Shown here in pieces: positions 32,294-44,480 of a stretch of 64,000 nucleotides of DNA. The stretch is from NCBI RefSeq assembly GCF_963169125.1, contig NC_084797.1, positions 104,185,868 through 104,249,867 on the forward strand. Direction: 5' to 3'. How positions within the stretch are numbered: position 1 is the first letter of the stretch; the number at the start of each line of letters is the position of its first letter. The notes beneath the pieces were generated by a model. That model was not told where the DNA came from. It worked only from the letters and a program-made list of their open reading frames with translations, and made no database searches. The translations under genes were made by a program, and so were the position numbers. The DNA is from Humulus lupulus (lineage: Eukaryota; Streptophyta; Magnoliopsida; Rosales; Cannabaceae).

Positions 32294-32850
32294 AATCTCT
32301 CACTTTCCCTCAAAGCAAGTGAGGCATCTCCCTTAATCCCTTGTTGTGTACATGACCCATAAAGAACTTTGCAAGAAGTGTCTTCATAAACGGGTCTGCC
32401 AAGATCTGTTCCAACGCTATCTTCATAATAGTCACGTCACCTCGGTGCACAATCTCTCTAACCAGATGATATTTCCTTTCTATATGATTTCCTCTCTTAT
32501 CGCTTTTAGGTTCCTTAGAGTTAGCTACTTCTCCATTGTTGTCACAGTATACAATTAATGGCTTCTCCATATTTGGAATTTCTTTCAGACCAGTGTAGAA
32601 CTTTCCAAGCCAAACTTCTTCCTTAGCTACTTCACATGTCGCTATATACTCGAATTCCATGGTTGAATATGCAATAATAGATTGTTTAATACTTCTCCAA
32701 ACTATAGCTCCTACTCTAAGAGTAAACACTGACCCATACGTCGACTTATGACTGTCTTTGATTGATTGGAAATCAGAATCAGTGTATTTAGTAGGGTTTT
32801 GCTCACCCCCTGAATCAGTTCTCCTAAGATACTTGAGAATGTTCTATTGA
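32294..32850 (-). pseudogene. Element M: copia RNase H
   Basis: This is the end of a Ty1/copia pol. The open part (32310-32729) shows IKQSIIAYSTMEFEYIATCE, EEVWLGKF and HIERKYHLVREIVHRGDV, the hallmark copia RNase H C-terminus. Upstream, in another frame, the DSDFQSIKDSHKSTYG-type segment is readable. It ends at about 32850, where sequence changes abruptly to a gypsy gag fragment. The rest of the copia element is missing. Confidence 0.88.
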
Positions 32851-33395
32851 TTGGCCTGAAACTAGCCTTGGTTGGTCGGAACAAATCTTTTCTCTCCAAC
32901 CCTCTGGGGTTCCTTCTTTACTTGTGCAACCTATGATTCTTGGCAGATTGCTCGTTCTACTGTTTCTTTGTAGGTTTCTGGGTCTGTTCTCCCAGTATCA
33001 ACAAACTATACAATATCTGCTTGTAGCACCTTTAAGAACCTCCTCACTTTTTTGGCTTCCATACTGATCAAGTCTTGTGCAAACCTTGATACTTTGTCAA
33101 ATTTTTATACATACTCCTAGACACTCATAGCTCCCTGCTTTAGGTTAGAGAATTCAACAACCTTATAACCAACCACTGCCCTGTTGAAAATTTTGGAGTT
33201 GAACAACTGTAAAAATTCTCCCCATTCCATATTTGTCGCGTCGTGATTATTCTTGGAAGCGTCCCATCAAATCCGAACACCTTCCCTCAACAAATAAATC
33301 ATGCACATAACCTTCTCTCGTTCGATCAAATCAATAAGCTCAAAGATTCGCTCTAATATGTGATCCTTTCCTCTTCCACCATAGGGTCCGTACTC
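32851..33395 (-). pseudogene. Gypsy gag fragment (L/C family)
   Basis: This is a decayed gag like that of L (1179-1648). Readable pieces include LIDLIEREKVMCMIYLLREG and, across a stop, VVEFSNLKQGAMSV-type residues. The left edge is fused to copia RNase H at about 32850. The right edge is fused to an RT fragment at about 33396. Neither junction shows LTR ends, so both are products of deletion or recombination. Confidence 0.7.
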
Positions 33396-33552
33396 CCTCC
33401 GAAAATTGGTAGTATCCCGCCAAACCCAGGAAACTTCTAATCTCTGATGCACTCCTCAGCCTTGGCCAATCTCTCACCACTCTATCTTGGTTGAATCAAC
33501 CATAATCTTGTCCTTACTAACAATATGACCAAGGAATGTCACCTAAGGTAAC
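33396..33552 (-). pseudogene. Element F: RT connection fragment
   Basis: A minus-strand piece reads like FLGLAGYYQ preceded by WPRLRSASEIRSF and GHIV-type residues. It continues element F on the far side of solo LTR G, with the duplicated GTAAC at 33548-33552. It ends abruptly at GYYQ, fused to the gag fragment. Confidence 0.75.
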
Positions 33553-34723
33553 TGTAGCGACCAAAATTTGCTAATAAGGCTTGGAGCCTTGATGAGTGTG
33601 CCTAGAGGGCAGTAATTGCTATATTGTGTTAATTTATGAGAATTTAATGAATATGTGATTAGAGTGCATGTTTAGGTGATTAAATATGCATGTGGGCCCC
33701 GTTTGATTGTTAGGGGAAAATTGGTAATTTTAACCAATTGAGGGCATAAATGTAATATATGTAATATTGTTGATATAATTGTGAATTATTTGTGATGCAC
33801 GTTTCGAGATGGTCCTAGGGAGCCGTTTAACTAGAAAGTCACAACGGGGTCAAATACCCGGCTCGGGATGAGCCTAGGGGTATTTTTGGAATATTATAAC
33901 TTGAGTTTGGGAATTCGTAAGTAATGGTTAGTAACATTTTGGTAACTTGGGTAACCATTGGTAACCGTTAAGGATAGCTACTCTAGGTGGGAAAATGGTA
34001 TATTTGTAAGGGATGGGAAAGGTCTAAGTAGCCCTTGAGGTTTAGCTAGAAAGAGAGTTAGATGGAAGGGAAAAAGGGTCTTTTGGCTGGGATATAGATG
34101 AACGGTGAAGGCCAGGAACGGTGAAGGCCGAGAACGGCAAGGGGCCGAGAGCAACATTTAGCACGTGAAGTGCGAGTTGCCAGGGTAGGACCCTGGGGAA
34201 TACCTGGGATATCCTTACGGTGTAGACCGCAACTCAGGGCCTGGTAAAGCGCCTGAGACGGCATGGCCGTATGTGTTAGCTTGATGACAAACTAGTTCAT
34301 ATGTATATGTTATCTGTTTATGTGGATTTTTCTTGCTGGGCTTCGGCTCACGGGTACTCTGTGGTGCAGGTAAGGGCAAGGAGAAGGTGAACCGACCATG
34401 AGTATGGAGAGAGTGATGTGACGCGCACATGTCTGGTCTTCCTGGCTGCCATGGCCAGGGGTTTTTTTGGAAGTTTTTTGTAAAGAACTCTATTTTGTCG
34501 TTTAGCCGACCTTGAGTATATTTTGAGTTGTAAATATTTGTAAAAAGTATTTTGGGATCCCAAATGTTAAATGTTTTACGACTTTCAGTAAATGAGATTA
34601 TTTTTCAAAGTTTATGTCCTTGTTTATGATTTAATTACACGTTTACCTTAAAACCTCAATTAGCGAGATAGAAGCACATCTTAAACTCATTTAGTAACGG
34701 CTCTAAAGAAGTAGGGCGTTACA
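33553..34723 (+). mobile_element. Solo LTR G (1,171 bp), TSD GTAAC
   Basis: It starts tgtagcgaccaaaatttgct and ends gtagggcgttaca. The five bases gtaac flank it at 33548-33552 and 34724-34728, and F's RT continues on both sides. It is related to B's LTR but about 1 kb shorter. It contains the conserved block cttgctgggcttcggctcac...gtgcaggtaagg at 34329-34380. It was left by recombination between two LTRs. Confidence 0.92.
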
Positions 34724-34728
34724 GTAAC

Positions 34729-35300
34729 CAAAACTCACACTTCTTGAACTTGGCATACAACCTGTGTTCCCTCAACCTCTGTAATACAAACCAATTATGT
34801 TGCTGGTGTTGTGTCTCTGATTAGGAGTAAATTAGAATGTCATTGATGAACACTATCATGAACCTATCCAGATAATCCTTGAACACCCTATTCATTAGAT
34901 CCATAAACACTGCCAAGGCATTGGTCAGTCCAAAGGACATAGCAAAAAAATCACAATGCTTGTACATTGTGCGAAAGGTTGTCTTCAGAATATCCACCCC
35001 TTTGATTATCAGCTGGTAATAACTAGATCGAAAATCTTCGAAAACACTACCTTACCCTACAACAGGTCAAAAAATTCGTCAATCCTTTACAGTGGATACT
35101 TGTTCTCGATGGTCAGTTTATTCAATTCCTGATAGTCACTACACATCCTCAACGTCCCATCCTTCTTCTTCATGAACAACACTGGTGCACCCCAGGGAGA
35201 GAAACTAGGTCTGATGAATCCCAAATCTAGAAGTTCTTATAACGAAACCTTCAATTCTTTTAATTTCGCTGGTGCCATTCTGCATGGTTCCCTAAATACT
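34729..35300 (-). pseudogene. Element F: reverse transcriptase
   Basis: This is decayed Tekay-type RT. Translating the minus strand across shifts gives [28 protein letters not shown] residues around 34830-34870, [32 protein letters not shown] near 35100-35170, and [11 protein letters not shown] near 35190. Stops and small indels are frequent. It is the closest relative of A's RT in the window and is non-functional. Confidence 0.82.
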
Positions 35301-35940
35301 GGTTATGTTCCTAGTGTCAACTCAATCTCCTGGTGCGGTGACAATCCCTGTAAATCCTTTGGAAACACATCTAGAATCTCACAAACCAATCTAGTCCCTT
35401 TTGGTCTAACTTGTACAACCTTAGTGGTGTCCACCACACTGGCTAGGAATCCTATGCAACCTCCTTGCAATAAGTCTCTAGCCTTCAGTGGCGAGATCAT
35501 AGGAATGTGAGGCCTGTTCACAACACCTACAAATACAAACAGGTCCTCTCCCTCCAGCTCAAAAGTCACTGTCCTCCTTTTACAATCTATGGTCGCTCCA
35601 TACTTAGAGAACCAATTCATACCTAGAATCATATCAAAGTCCTCCATCGCCAATTCAATCAAATCTATAGAAAGCTCCCTACTATCGACCTCTACTAGTT
35701 GTGATTTAACCCACCTCCTCGAGACTACCAATTCCCTAAAGGGCAGCAAGGTCCCAAACCCCAAGGCACACAAATCACAAGGTCTATAGGTATTTCTATT
35801 AACTTACTGGATAGAAAAGAATGTGTAATGCCATAATCAATCAGTATTGTATAAGAGGAGCCAGCGATAGAAATCTAACCTGTCACTACTAAGGGACTAG
35901 CCTCAGCCTCTGATTGCACCAAGGTGAGCACTAGAGCTAG
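35301..35940 (-). pseudogene. Element F: aspartic protease and RT linker
   Basis: The 156-codon open stretch (35303-35773) covers the second half of the protease (DLIELAMEDFDMILGMNWFS) and the linker to RT (ISPLKARDLLQGGCIGFLAS, EILDVFPKDLQGLSP). The protease active-site region lies upstream near 35780-35900 and is broken by frame changes. Confidence 0.83.
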
Positions 35941-36670
35941 AGTCGGGTTGTTACCTCTCTTTGGTTCCACCCCACACAGAATACATGCCTTGGCTCGACA
36001 TTCTACCAAATGGCGCCTCCTGCACCTTGCACACTCTGGATAATTTCTCCAAACCTCATTGCCGCCTTAACGGCCACCCTGAATACCATGATACGTTCTA
36101 TCAGAACTAGGGATACCTAATATATCTACAGCCTTCCACTTCGTGTCACTAGGGCCTCCACCCCTACCAGATCTAGTAGATGGAGGTACCACCCACCAAG
36201 CATCACACCTACCAGCGCCCTCCCTCTAAATCTTTTCCTCAACATCCTCAATAGTAAGGGCCTTCTCTACTACTTCAACATAAGTAGTGACTCCAGGTAC
36301 ATATGTAATCCTGACGTCCCGGGCTATGATGGAGTTCAGCCCCCAAACAAACCGTTATCTCCTAGCCACATTGGTTGGGACCAAGTCAGAGGCAAACTTA
36401 GCCAACCTATCAAACTTAAGGACGTATTCTGCCACTTTCATATTTCACAGAACAAAACTAGTAAATTCATCCACCTGCGTAGTTCGAACTATGTCATTGT
36501 AGTATTTCTCATTGAATAATTCCTTAAACTCCTCCCAACCCATTGTGACTACATCCTGAGTTTGGGATACCACCTCCCAACAAATCTGGGCATCATCCCA
36601 CGACATATACATGTATAAGGCCACTCTATCATTACATACCACCCTCATGAAGTCAAGGATGGAGACAATC
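35941..36670 (-). pseudogene. Element F: gag, C-terminal part
   Basis: It shows knuckle-like CARCRRRHLVECRAKACILCG-type residues near 35975-36050. Farther up is the gag domain (VSILDFMRVVCNDRVALYMY, DDAQICWEVVSQTQ, EEFKELFNEKYYNDIVRT) at 36445-36687. At 36671-36675 the bases atact mark the insertion of solo LTR H, and gag resumes at 38873. Confidence 0.82.
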
Positions 36671-36675
36671 ATACT

Positions 36676-38867
36676 TGTACAGTCCAAAATTTTCTAATAA
36701 GGCTTAGTGCCTTGATTAGTGTGTTAGGAGGGAAAAATTGGATTTATATTTTAATTATGTGAATTTAATTGAATATATGGGTTATTATGTGAAATACATG
36801 AGTTATATTCTGATATGACTGCTTATGCATGCTTAGGTCTATTAAATATGCATGTGGGTCCGTTTTCGTTAAAAGGGTATTTTCATAATTTTGACCCGTT
36901 GAGGGTATAATTGTAATTTTTGTAATTTTGACCAGTTAAAAGGGTATTTTTGTAATTTTGACCCGCTTGAGTCGACAATTTAGAGAAATTTGGCAGAAAA
37001 GTCACAATGGGGATTTATACCTGGCTCGAGGTGAGCCAAGGGGTATTGTGGTAATTTTTTGTAGTTTAGAACGTTATGGGATATGTTTGGAGGAAATATT
37101 AATATTTGGTTGATTAGTAAATTAAATGAGAATATAGGGTGTTAATTGAGATTTAGTGTAATTGGTGGCAAAATGGCTGATTTGCCATTGGGAAATGCTT
37201 TGAAGAGGAATTATACAGTGAGGGTAATATGGTCGTTTGGCTGAGGTGTTGGCTAAGTTAGGCAGATCACGATTTTGGGGCAATGTCACTTTGGTTTTGG
37301 GTTTTCTTCTCAAGCATTTTCTCAAAAAGCAACATTCAAGCTAGGGGCTATTTTGGTTGGGAATCCTAGGTGTTTTGGAAGGTTCGGAGCATCAATTTGG
37401 AAATTGGAACTACTAGGGGTGGCATCTTTTGGCATCAAATTTGAATTCAGAGGAGGTAAGGAAGAATTTTGCCCTATTTTTCATTTCCAACTTTGGTGTT
37501 CTTGATTGAGTGATGTTAAAAGAAATTCTTATGATTTTGGGGTTTCTAGAAGGTGTTGGTGTTGATTTTTGTTGGAAGAATCATTTTTGGTGGATGTATC
37601 AAGATCAAAGCTCAATCTAAAGCCCACAATTTAGACTTTATTTTTGGATTTGGGGTAAGTTCCTAAACTCAAACTCCAAAATGTTGAGTCTTTGAATCTT
37701 CATGTCTTAGTGTATTTTTGGGGGACTTTGTTGTTTGTTGTTGTTTTTCTAAGTTATTAAAGGTGTTTTGTGGTTGTAAATCTGATGAAATAGTTGTTTG
37801 GGGTCAAGTTTTGGTTCTTGAATACAGGGAGAAGTTGTAACTTTTGGATTGGGGAAGAACACTTGAGTTTCTGGGTAATTTTGGGTTTCTGGCGACCTAG
37901 TGCGACAGTGCTAGTGTCCTATAAAAGGTGGAATTTCTGTTTGGGATTGGGGTATCATGACTTGGGGGCGATTGCGCTAGGTAGCGAACGACCATGCCAG
38001 TGCCCCAGAAACCCTAAAATTTTTGTGGGCGCAACCGCCCCAGGTGCCCTGATTGGTGGTTTTTTATACTTTAGGGCTAGGGGAGTTTGGAAATCCGTTT
38101 AGGGGCCTACTTGGGGGTTCGGTGGACGTTTCTAACATTCTGGTAGCTAGGAATAATAACGCAATAAGTTGGGGTTAGAAGTGAGCCTCGGGATTTGAAT
38201 TCAATCCTTAATAAGAATATGTTTATGTTGTGACTATATTTCCACAAGGATCGGGATCAGGATCTCACTTTAGGTTGAATCGTCATTCACCCAGAACTTG
38301 AGGTAAAAAAACTACACTCGTGTGTAATTTAGAGCTTGAACCCCTGTGATTGAACGTGGCTATAACCACGTTTGGAAATGTTTTTTTGAGTATGAATAAT
38401 TGTTCTTTACGTATTGTGTTATGTATGCAATGTATTATAATTATTTAGTGAGCTATTTATAATTGTATTATATTTATTGTCTGCATGCTTGTTTGAGTTT
38501 TCTTGTTGGGCCTTAGCTCACGGGTGCTACGTGCTGTAGGTAGGGTCAAGGTTGACCAGCAATGAGTTAGAGAGCTTCGAGGACAGCATGTACATATGTG
38601 GCCTGCTTGACTGCCATGGTCGAGACCTCTTTTGGAGATCTAGGGTTTAGTTGTTTTATAGCTTAGGCTGGCTATTATGTACCTTGTTTATTTCCCATGT
38701 ATATACAAATCTTTTAATGAAAAATAGTATTCGTCTGACCAAAAACATTTAAATACCAAATTTTTAATGAACCCTAATTACATGTTTTAATCCAAATGAC
38801 TCGCTTAACGAGTTAAGCACAGTTTTAATCTCATAGTGTAACGGTCATGGATTACTAGGAAGTTACA
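36676..38867 (+). mobile_element. Solo LTR H (2,192 bp), TSD ATACT
   Basis: It starts tgtacagtccaaaatttt and ends aggaagttaca. The flanking atact occurs at 36671-36675 and 38868-38872, and F's gag continues on both sides. It shares the aataaggcttagtgccttga start with B, G and J and has the conserved block at 38497-38552. Three near-copies of tgtaattttgacc lie at about 36880-36962. GC-rich phrases occur at about 37894-38052. Confidence 0.92.
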
Positions 38868-38872
38868 ATACT

Positions 38873-39190
38873 CATCCACTACTCGACCCTAAGTAGATCT
38901 GGGTCTCCCTCAAAAGTTGGAGGGTGTTGTTTCCGGAACCTCTCGTAATGTGGTTCCCACATGTTTCTAATTTATGGCTGTCTTGGAACTAGTTACATTT
39001 CTGCCTCAGAAGTCTTGCTTGCATTTCTGCAAACATTTGCTGCAAGTTCTGACGTTCAGGTGGAGGGTTCTAACCCTAATTATCATCTCTAGCCTCAATA
39101 TCAGCGCCGGCTAGTCGCATTGATTGCCTTGGAGGCATAACTCCCCAAGCATATTTGTAATCATTGACTCGGCTTATCAGGCAATGATAA
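38873..39190 (-). pseudogene. Element F: gag N-terminus
   Basis: On the minus strand this reads the gag N-terminus (Met in MPPRQSM-type residues near 39130). It then gives RERFRKQHPPTFEGDPDLLRVE-type residues, ending at the H insertion. It lines up with A's gag N-terminus. Confidence 0.7.
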
Positions 39191-39528
39191 CGGTGTCCAA
39201 AAACCATCCCATAATCCAAAACTAAACAATTAAGCATACACGTGCAATAATAATGCTAATAAGCATTTCTGCAATTTCCACACACAACAGCAATGCTAAT
39301 AAGCATGTCTTTTCATAATCACATAGTATTCAAGGGCCAAGTCATGTCGGTATATTTCATGCTTCCTGTTCTAGCATGTAGATAAGGAATATATAGTGCA
39401 TCTAGATAATTAAACACATATTCAACCCATTAGTTACCAAACCATGAGTCATGCTTGTCTCTAGCAGCAAGTGTACATATTTAGCACGTCATTAGGAACC
39501 ATAAGCCTTGGTAGCTCTAATACATAAT
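39191..39528 (-). other. Element F: leader with decayed tRNA-Met primer site
   Basis: No reading frame is present. Immediately inside the LTR the minus strand reads ATGTATTAGAGC (39514-39525), a two- or three-base variant of TGGTATCAGAGC. Its position matches the primer site of A. Confidence 0.7.
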
Positions 39529-40634
39529 TGTAACACCCTACTAATCCAGGACCGTTACACTGTGTCTTTAATAAATTTCATAACTCGTTAAGCGGGTCAT
39601 TTGGACTCAAAAGTGTAATTAAGTTTAAATGTGGTTCAGATACTAAAAAAATTATTCAAATAAGCTAAAATTTTCATTAAAAAGTTTACTTATATACAAA
39701 GGATCCCAAGAAAAGTTTGTAAACAAAATACAGATACATACAAAGTACAAAAATGGCCAACGTAAGTGAAAATTCTAGACTAACATCCTAGGTTCCTCAA
39801 AATATGTCTCGACAAGGGTAGCCGAGTAGGCTGAGTATGTACACGCCGCACCTAGAGCTCTCCAACTCATGGCTTGTCCAGTTTCCCCTTGCCCTTACCT
39901 GCACCATAAATCACTCGTGAGCGGAGGCCCAGCAAGAAAACTCAGCCAGATATAGTAGGTATTCAAATAAGCATTAACTCAAATACATAATTCTCTGATC
40001 ACAAACAAATTCAGGTTTACTTTTCAACAAGTATAACGACCCATGCCGGATAGGTACATGTCGCACCCTTGTAGTGGCCCTACCATATGACCGACATTCA
40101 ATGTAATGACCCAACTATTTCTAAGACCTTGGACCAATAAAACTACTAGACATAGCTACTATTTTTGAAGAAAACATACATAAGAAATAATCATAACTTT
40201 ATTAAAACTCCAAAATAATATTGTGTAAATTACAAAATAAGATATAAAATGTGGTATCGGTACCCATTGTTTAAGAAATCATAAACGCATAAACTTTAAT
40301 TCAATTGTTTAAAAACTAAATGCAGAATTACAAAAGAACATAATTCAAAAGACTAAAAATAAATAACTTCATCCTTGATCGACACGCAGTCCATATAGTC
40401 CATTCATCCTTAACACATAAGCCAAGCTACCAAGAATCCTTCCGCCTTCCAGATTTATTTTCCTGCATCACACTAAAAATAAAGGATTGAGCCTAATGCC
40501 CAGCAGGGAAAATCTACTAACAACATACATCATAAATCATAAACATAAGACTATATCATAAACATACACTATAAAACATATGACTATAAACATATATCAC
40601 ATAAGACTACAACATTAATGGCCAATATAAATTA

Positions 40635-40899
40635 TTGGGGCTTGTTAGCTAAGCAAGTCATATGCCCATAAATTTGTGGGGCTTGCTAGCTAAACAAGTC
40701 ATATGCCCAATATAACTTCTTGGGGCTTCCTTATCTAAGAAAGTCATATACCCAATCATCCATTCTTGGGGCTTGTTATCTTAACAAGTCATATGCCCAA
40801 TCATAAATTCTCGGGGCTTGCTTATCTAAGCAAGTCATGTGCCCAAGCGACTGAAAACATATTCTTGGGGCTTGTTGTTTAAACAAGTCATATGCCCAA
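40635..40899. repeat. Six tandem hairpin units
   Basis: Units start at about 40635, 40676, 40720, 40766, 40810 and 40864. Each has the form ttggggcttg...caagtcatatgcccaa, with an inverted repeat in the middle. Arms differ between units but mostly stay paired, for example CTTGCTTA/TAAGCAAG and CTTGTTA/TAACAAG. Confidence 0.88.
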
Positions 40900-41649
40900 G
40901 GACTATAAGACATACTATACATAAACATATAAATATACATATACATATACATATCATAACATAAACATATACATTTCATAACATAAAAGAACACAAAATC
41001 TATCATATTTTCCTTACCAAAAGTCGGGATATTTGGGAACAAGAACGAGATTAGAAACTCCTATAAACCAACAGTAAAGTGGTAAGAATCTCTAATAATA
41101 ACGATGAAATGAGAACTAAATCATCAAGAATAAACTTACCAAGAAGAACCTTAAGTTTCAAGAACTTAAATACCTAATCAAGAATCATAAACAAGAGTTA
41201 GGATCTGAATAAAGAAAACTAAAGAACCATATAAAACTGAACTTAAGGAATAGGAATACCTTGAATGACCTTATGGATTGGTCTAAACCTCAATGCCAAA
41301 ATCACACTATTTCTCACTTCCCAAGTGTTTATAAAAGCTTAGAATGATGATGCTTTTAACCCAAAACCCAAGTGCATCTCTCTATAGTAACACTAGCACC
41401 TTGGAGGCTTTGATCAAATGTTTGAAGAATGAAGAAAATGGCTGACCACTAGGTCTTATTTATAGAGTTCAAGGAGTGAAACTAACCCCTTTAATTTGAA
41501 TAAATAGATGATTATAAAATGAAAAAGATTTTAATTTTCATTCAACTAACGCCCAGAACTCGATCAAAATCTTTCAAAGGCAGTTCTAAGTGGTTAAGGC
41601 TAATTTTTAAAATCAAAAGCCAAACTTTTCAAATATTATCACTAAGGGT

Positions 41650-41806
41650 GATATATCCCCCCCCCCCCCTATAGGTGATATATCGGCTCTACCCTAATCC
41701 CAAGCCCGCATTCGTACGTTTGTGCAAAGTCGACGCGTTTTCCGTATCTTCCGTAGGCGATATATCGGCCCCTATGTTGCGATATATCGGCATACGTTGA
41801 TATATT
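41650..41806. repeat. Cluster of GATATATC palindromes
   Basis: The palindrome gatatatc occurs at 41650, 41677, 41759 and 41781, with a near-copy (gatatatt) at 41799. It is mostly followed by ggc or ggct. A run of 12 C lies at 41658-41669. Confidence 0.85.
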
Positions 41807-42237
41807 AAACACGTATTTTCACTTTTTTAGCATAATTTGAATTGGATAAATAGCTTTGACTGAGTCATAATACGATCCTAACAGCTGCTGGAAGGTTCTA
41901 GAGCTTCTAGATCTTTCTTTTATTAAAACTATCCATCAAAAATACTTAATTCCTTAATAATCATGATATGACAAGTGTCATGCTCTTAATGGTTCTATCT
42001 AAACCTTAGGTTATAATGAATAATATTTCTAGAACCAGCAATATTAATCAAATCTTATGTTATAATTAATATTCTTAAACTATAGGTTAAACTTATAAAA
42101 TCCATAATTGTTGCTATGAGTTTCCAACTAAGTCCCGGTTTGAACCAAAATTCCTGGTAACTAACATACTACTAACTAATACTAACTACTTGTACTATCT
42201 ACCTAGCTAAGTAAATATTCTAGGACTCTACATTCCA

Positions 42238-43069
42238 CATGTTTATTTCCAAACAGTTACAAACAACAGATGCAACCTCTGCAGTCATAGAGTAAAATAT
42301 TCAACTCAAAACTAGATCAAGGTACGGTTATAACTGTGTTCAATAGTCAGGGTCGATTCCCTACTCTCGATGCATGTGCTAGTTTTGTTACCTCAAGTCT
42401 TGTGTAGATAAAAAAACAAACCCGAGTGTGATCCCTTCTCTGAGCCTTGCGGAAACCCTAGTCCCAAAATAAGTGGTACACTTATCAGGAACTTTATCTG
42501 ATAATGGCTCAAAGACTAAGCCCCAGCTCTAAGGACCATTTGTTCCACCAAACTGGGCAGTGGAATTGTCCCCCAAGCCTCATGAGTCTAACTCCGAAAA
42601 CTCTAAAAATTACCATGTAAAGACATTAATGGTCGCCCTTAATGGCCGCAACTCCATAGAAGTTTTAGAAGCCTCCCTCAAATTTTTTGACATTAGCGTC
42701 GCGATGCCGTTCCAAAGGGTCAAGGCGCTACAGAAGTCCAAGAGCAATGCCCAGTCTCCAAGAAACGCATACGCGTCCACAGGCGTCGCAGCGCCACCAT
42801 GACAAACCAAGAATCTATGTTTTTTCCGGCATTTTAATCCCAAAACTCGACCCAAAAAGACTTCGAACAGAATTTTTGACCAATTATAAACTCAAACAAC
42901 TTAGATAAGCCACAAACAACAACAAGACACCCCAAAAACTCATCAAAACACATCAAATTATCAAATTGAACCTTTGAGTCTTAAACTCAAACTTTTTACT
43001 CCTAATTTTGAATATCCCAACTAAACTCCATAAAACCAACAATAATCAAACCTCCAAATAGGTTAAGAA
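42238..43069 (-). repeat. Element F LTR, second block
   Basis: This is a continuation of F's LTR between solo LTR I and the copia solo LTR. It has a GC-rich phrase group (gcgtcgcgatgccg, aaggcgctac, aggcgtcgcagcgcc) at about 42694-42800, in the position where A, B, H and J have theirs. Confidence 0.75.
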
Positions 43070-43825
43070 TGTTAGGAGTATGTCCTAAAACCATGTAAAA
43101 GACATTTATTATTTCTATGAATAAATAAATACAATGTTCTATTATTGTTATATATAGATTATTAAATTATTGTTTGAATAATTTTGTAAATATTAGAAAA
43201 ATTCCATATTCATTATTGAGGATGTGATCTTGTATTAGTACGAGAGAATTAAGATCACATGAATGAATAAAAATAGTCAACAACAACAAATTGAAGTTAT
43301 GAAATTCTTTAATTGGGGTTGTGATTACGATTTGTTGAGTATCATGTTGATACAAATAATCTAGATTCAGATAATTGATGTGGTAAGACATCTAGGTAAA
43401 GGTGCTTTATATAATATGATTATATATGACATGGACCGATATGAATAAAAGTCTTTATCCAAAAACCATTTAATAATAAAGACTTGTAATTCATATCATA
43501 ACTCATGATCATTTATAAATCAACCTAAATCCTGAGTGTTCATGAACTCCTGTTCATGTTTATTAAATCTTTTGATTCATTCGTTGAGGCCTCTTCATAG
43601 AATGAGGCTAATGACTTTTGTTTTGGAGATATAATATCATGGATGGCTGGGAACATGTATCAACAATACGGAATCTAATCTTTCCTAACGGATCGTAGTT
43701 CCCTTAAGGGTTAATTATGGAACTGAATGATTTTGAGCTCAAATCTATAATTAGATTATAGATTAATTGTTCACTATTGAATTAATGGTACTTAAGGAAT
43801 AAGAAGTAAATTAGAAAGGTAAAAT

Positions 43826-44480
43826 TAGGGGTGTTCGTGGTGTGGTTTTTCTCTAATTTTTTGGACCGCACCACATATGCAGTTTGAATAATTTTTCAAA
43901 CTGCAACCCGCACCGCATAGACCTCAAACCTCATAAACCGCACTGCAAAAATGCGGTGTGGTGCAATGCGGTGTGGGAGGTTTATACCAATCGCCAAATA
44001 ATTTAACAATTAAATATTATAATTAAGAAAGATTCATAATAAATCTCATAACCATAGAGTGTTTAACAAAATAATTAAATGTACAACAACCTAATAAACT
44101 TTAAGCAAAACAATAAAAATATAACAAACTAATAACAAATAAAAAATATAATATAAAAGTAAATATTATTTTAATTAAGGAGGAATATATTTATATTGAA
44201 GTAGAATATGTGTTAGCATCCTATGAAACATTATATTTTTTTTCTAGATATTGTGTATATTATATTATACTATATAAATATTTATGCATTAACTTTAAAT
44301 GTAGTAAAATTATATAAAAAGTTAATATATATAATGATGTGGTGCGATGTGGTTTGAACCGCATTTATAAAATTTAAAACCGCAAACTGCACCGCGAAGG
44401 GTTCTAAACCGCAAATTGCGGTGCGGTGTGGTGCGGTGTAGGATGTTTGTGCGGTGTGGGTGGTTTTATGAACACCCCTA
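43826..44480. mobile_element. hAT-like non-autonomous transposon (655 bp), TSD GGTAAAAT
   Basis: Terminal inverted repeats taggggtgttc and gaacaccccta, together with the identical 8-bp ggtaaaat at 43818-43825 and 44481-44488, are hallmarks of hAT transposons. It has no transposase reading frame. Many copies of a GCGGT/GTGCGG-type motif sit near both ends, as in hAT subterminal regions. A perfect 9-bp-stem hairpin is at 43879-43904. Confidence 0.92.

Larger units (their letters stand above)
40102..42232 (-). mobile_element. Solo LTR I (2.1 kb), imperfect TSD TTCAA/TTCCA
   Basis: It is bounded by tgtaatgacccaac and aggactctaca. The neighbouring five bases ttcaa (40097-40101) and ttcca (42233-42237) differ at one position, and F's LTR continues on both sides. 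Its orientation is inferred from a weak minus-strand version of the conserved block near 40490. It holds the hairpin array (40635-40899) and the GATATATC cluster (41650-41806). Confidence 0.78.

Noticed and set aside
32346..32558. Plus-strand ORF opposite copia RNase H
   Set aside because: Shadow of the minus-strand copia RNase H frame.
40635..40899. CRISPR-like array
   Set aside because: Repeats are regularly spaced, but units vary, the gaps between them are short and AT-rich, there are no cas genes, and the DNA is a plant LTR.
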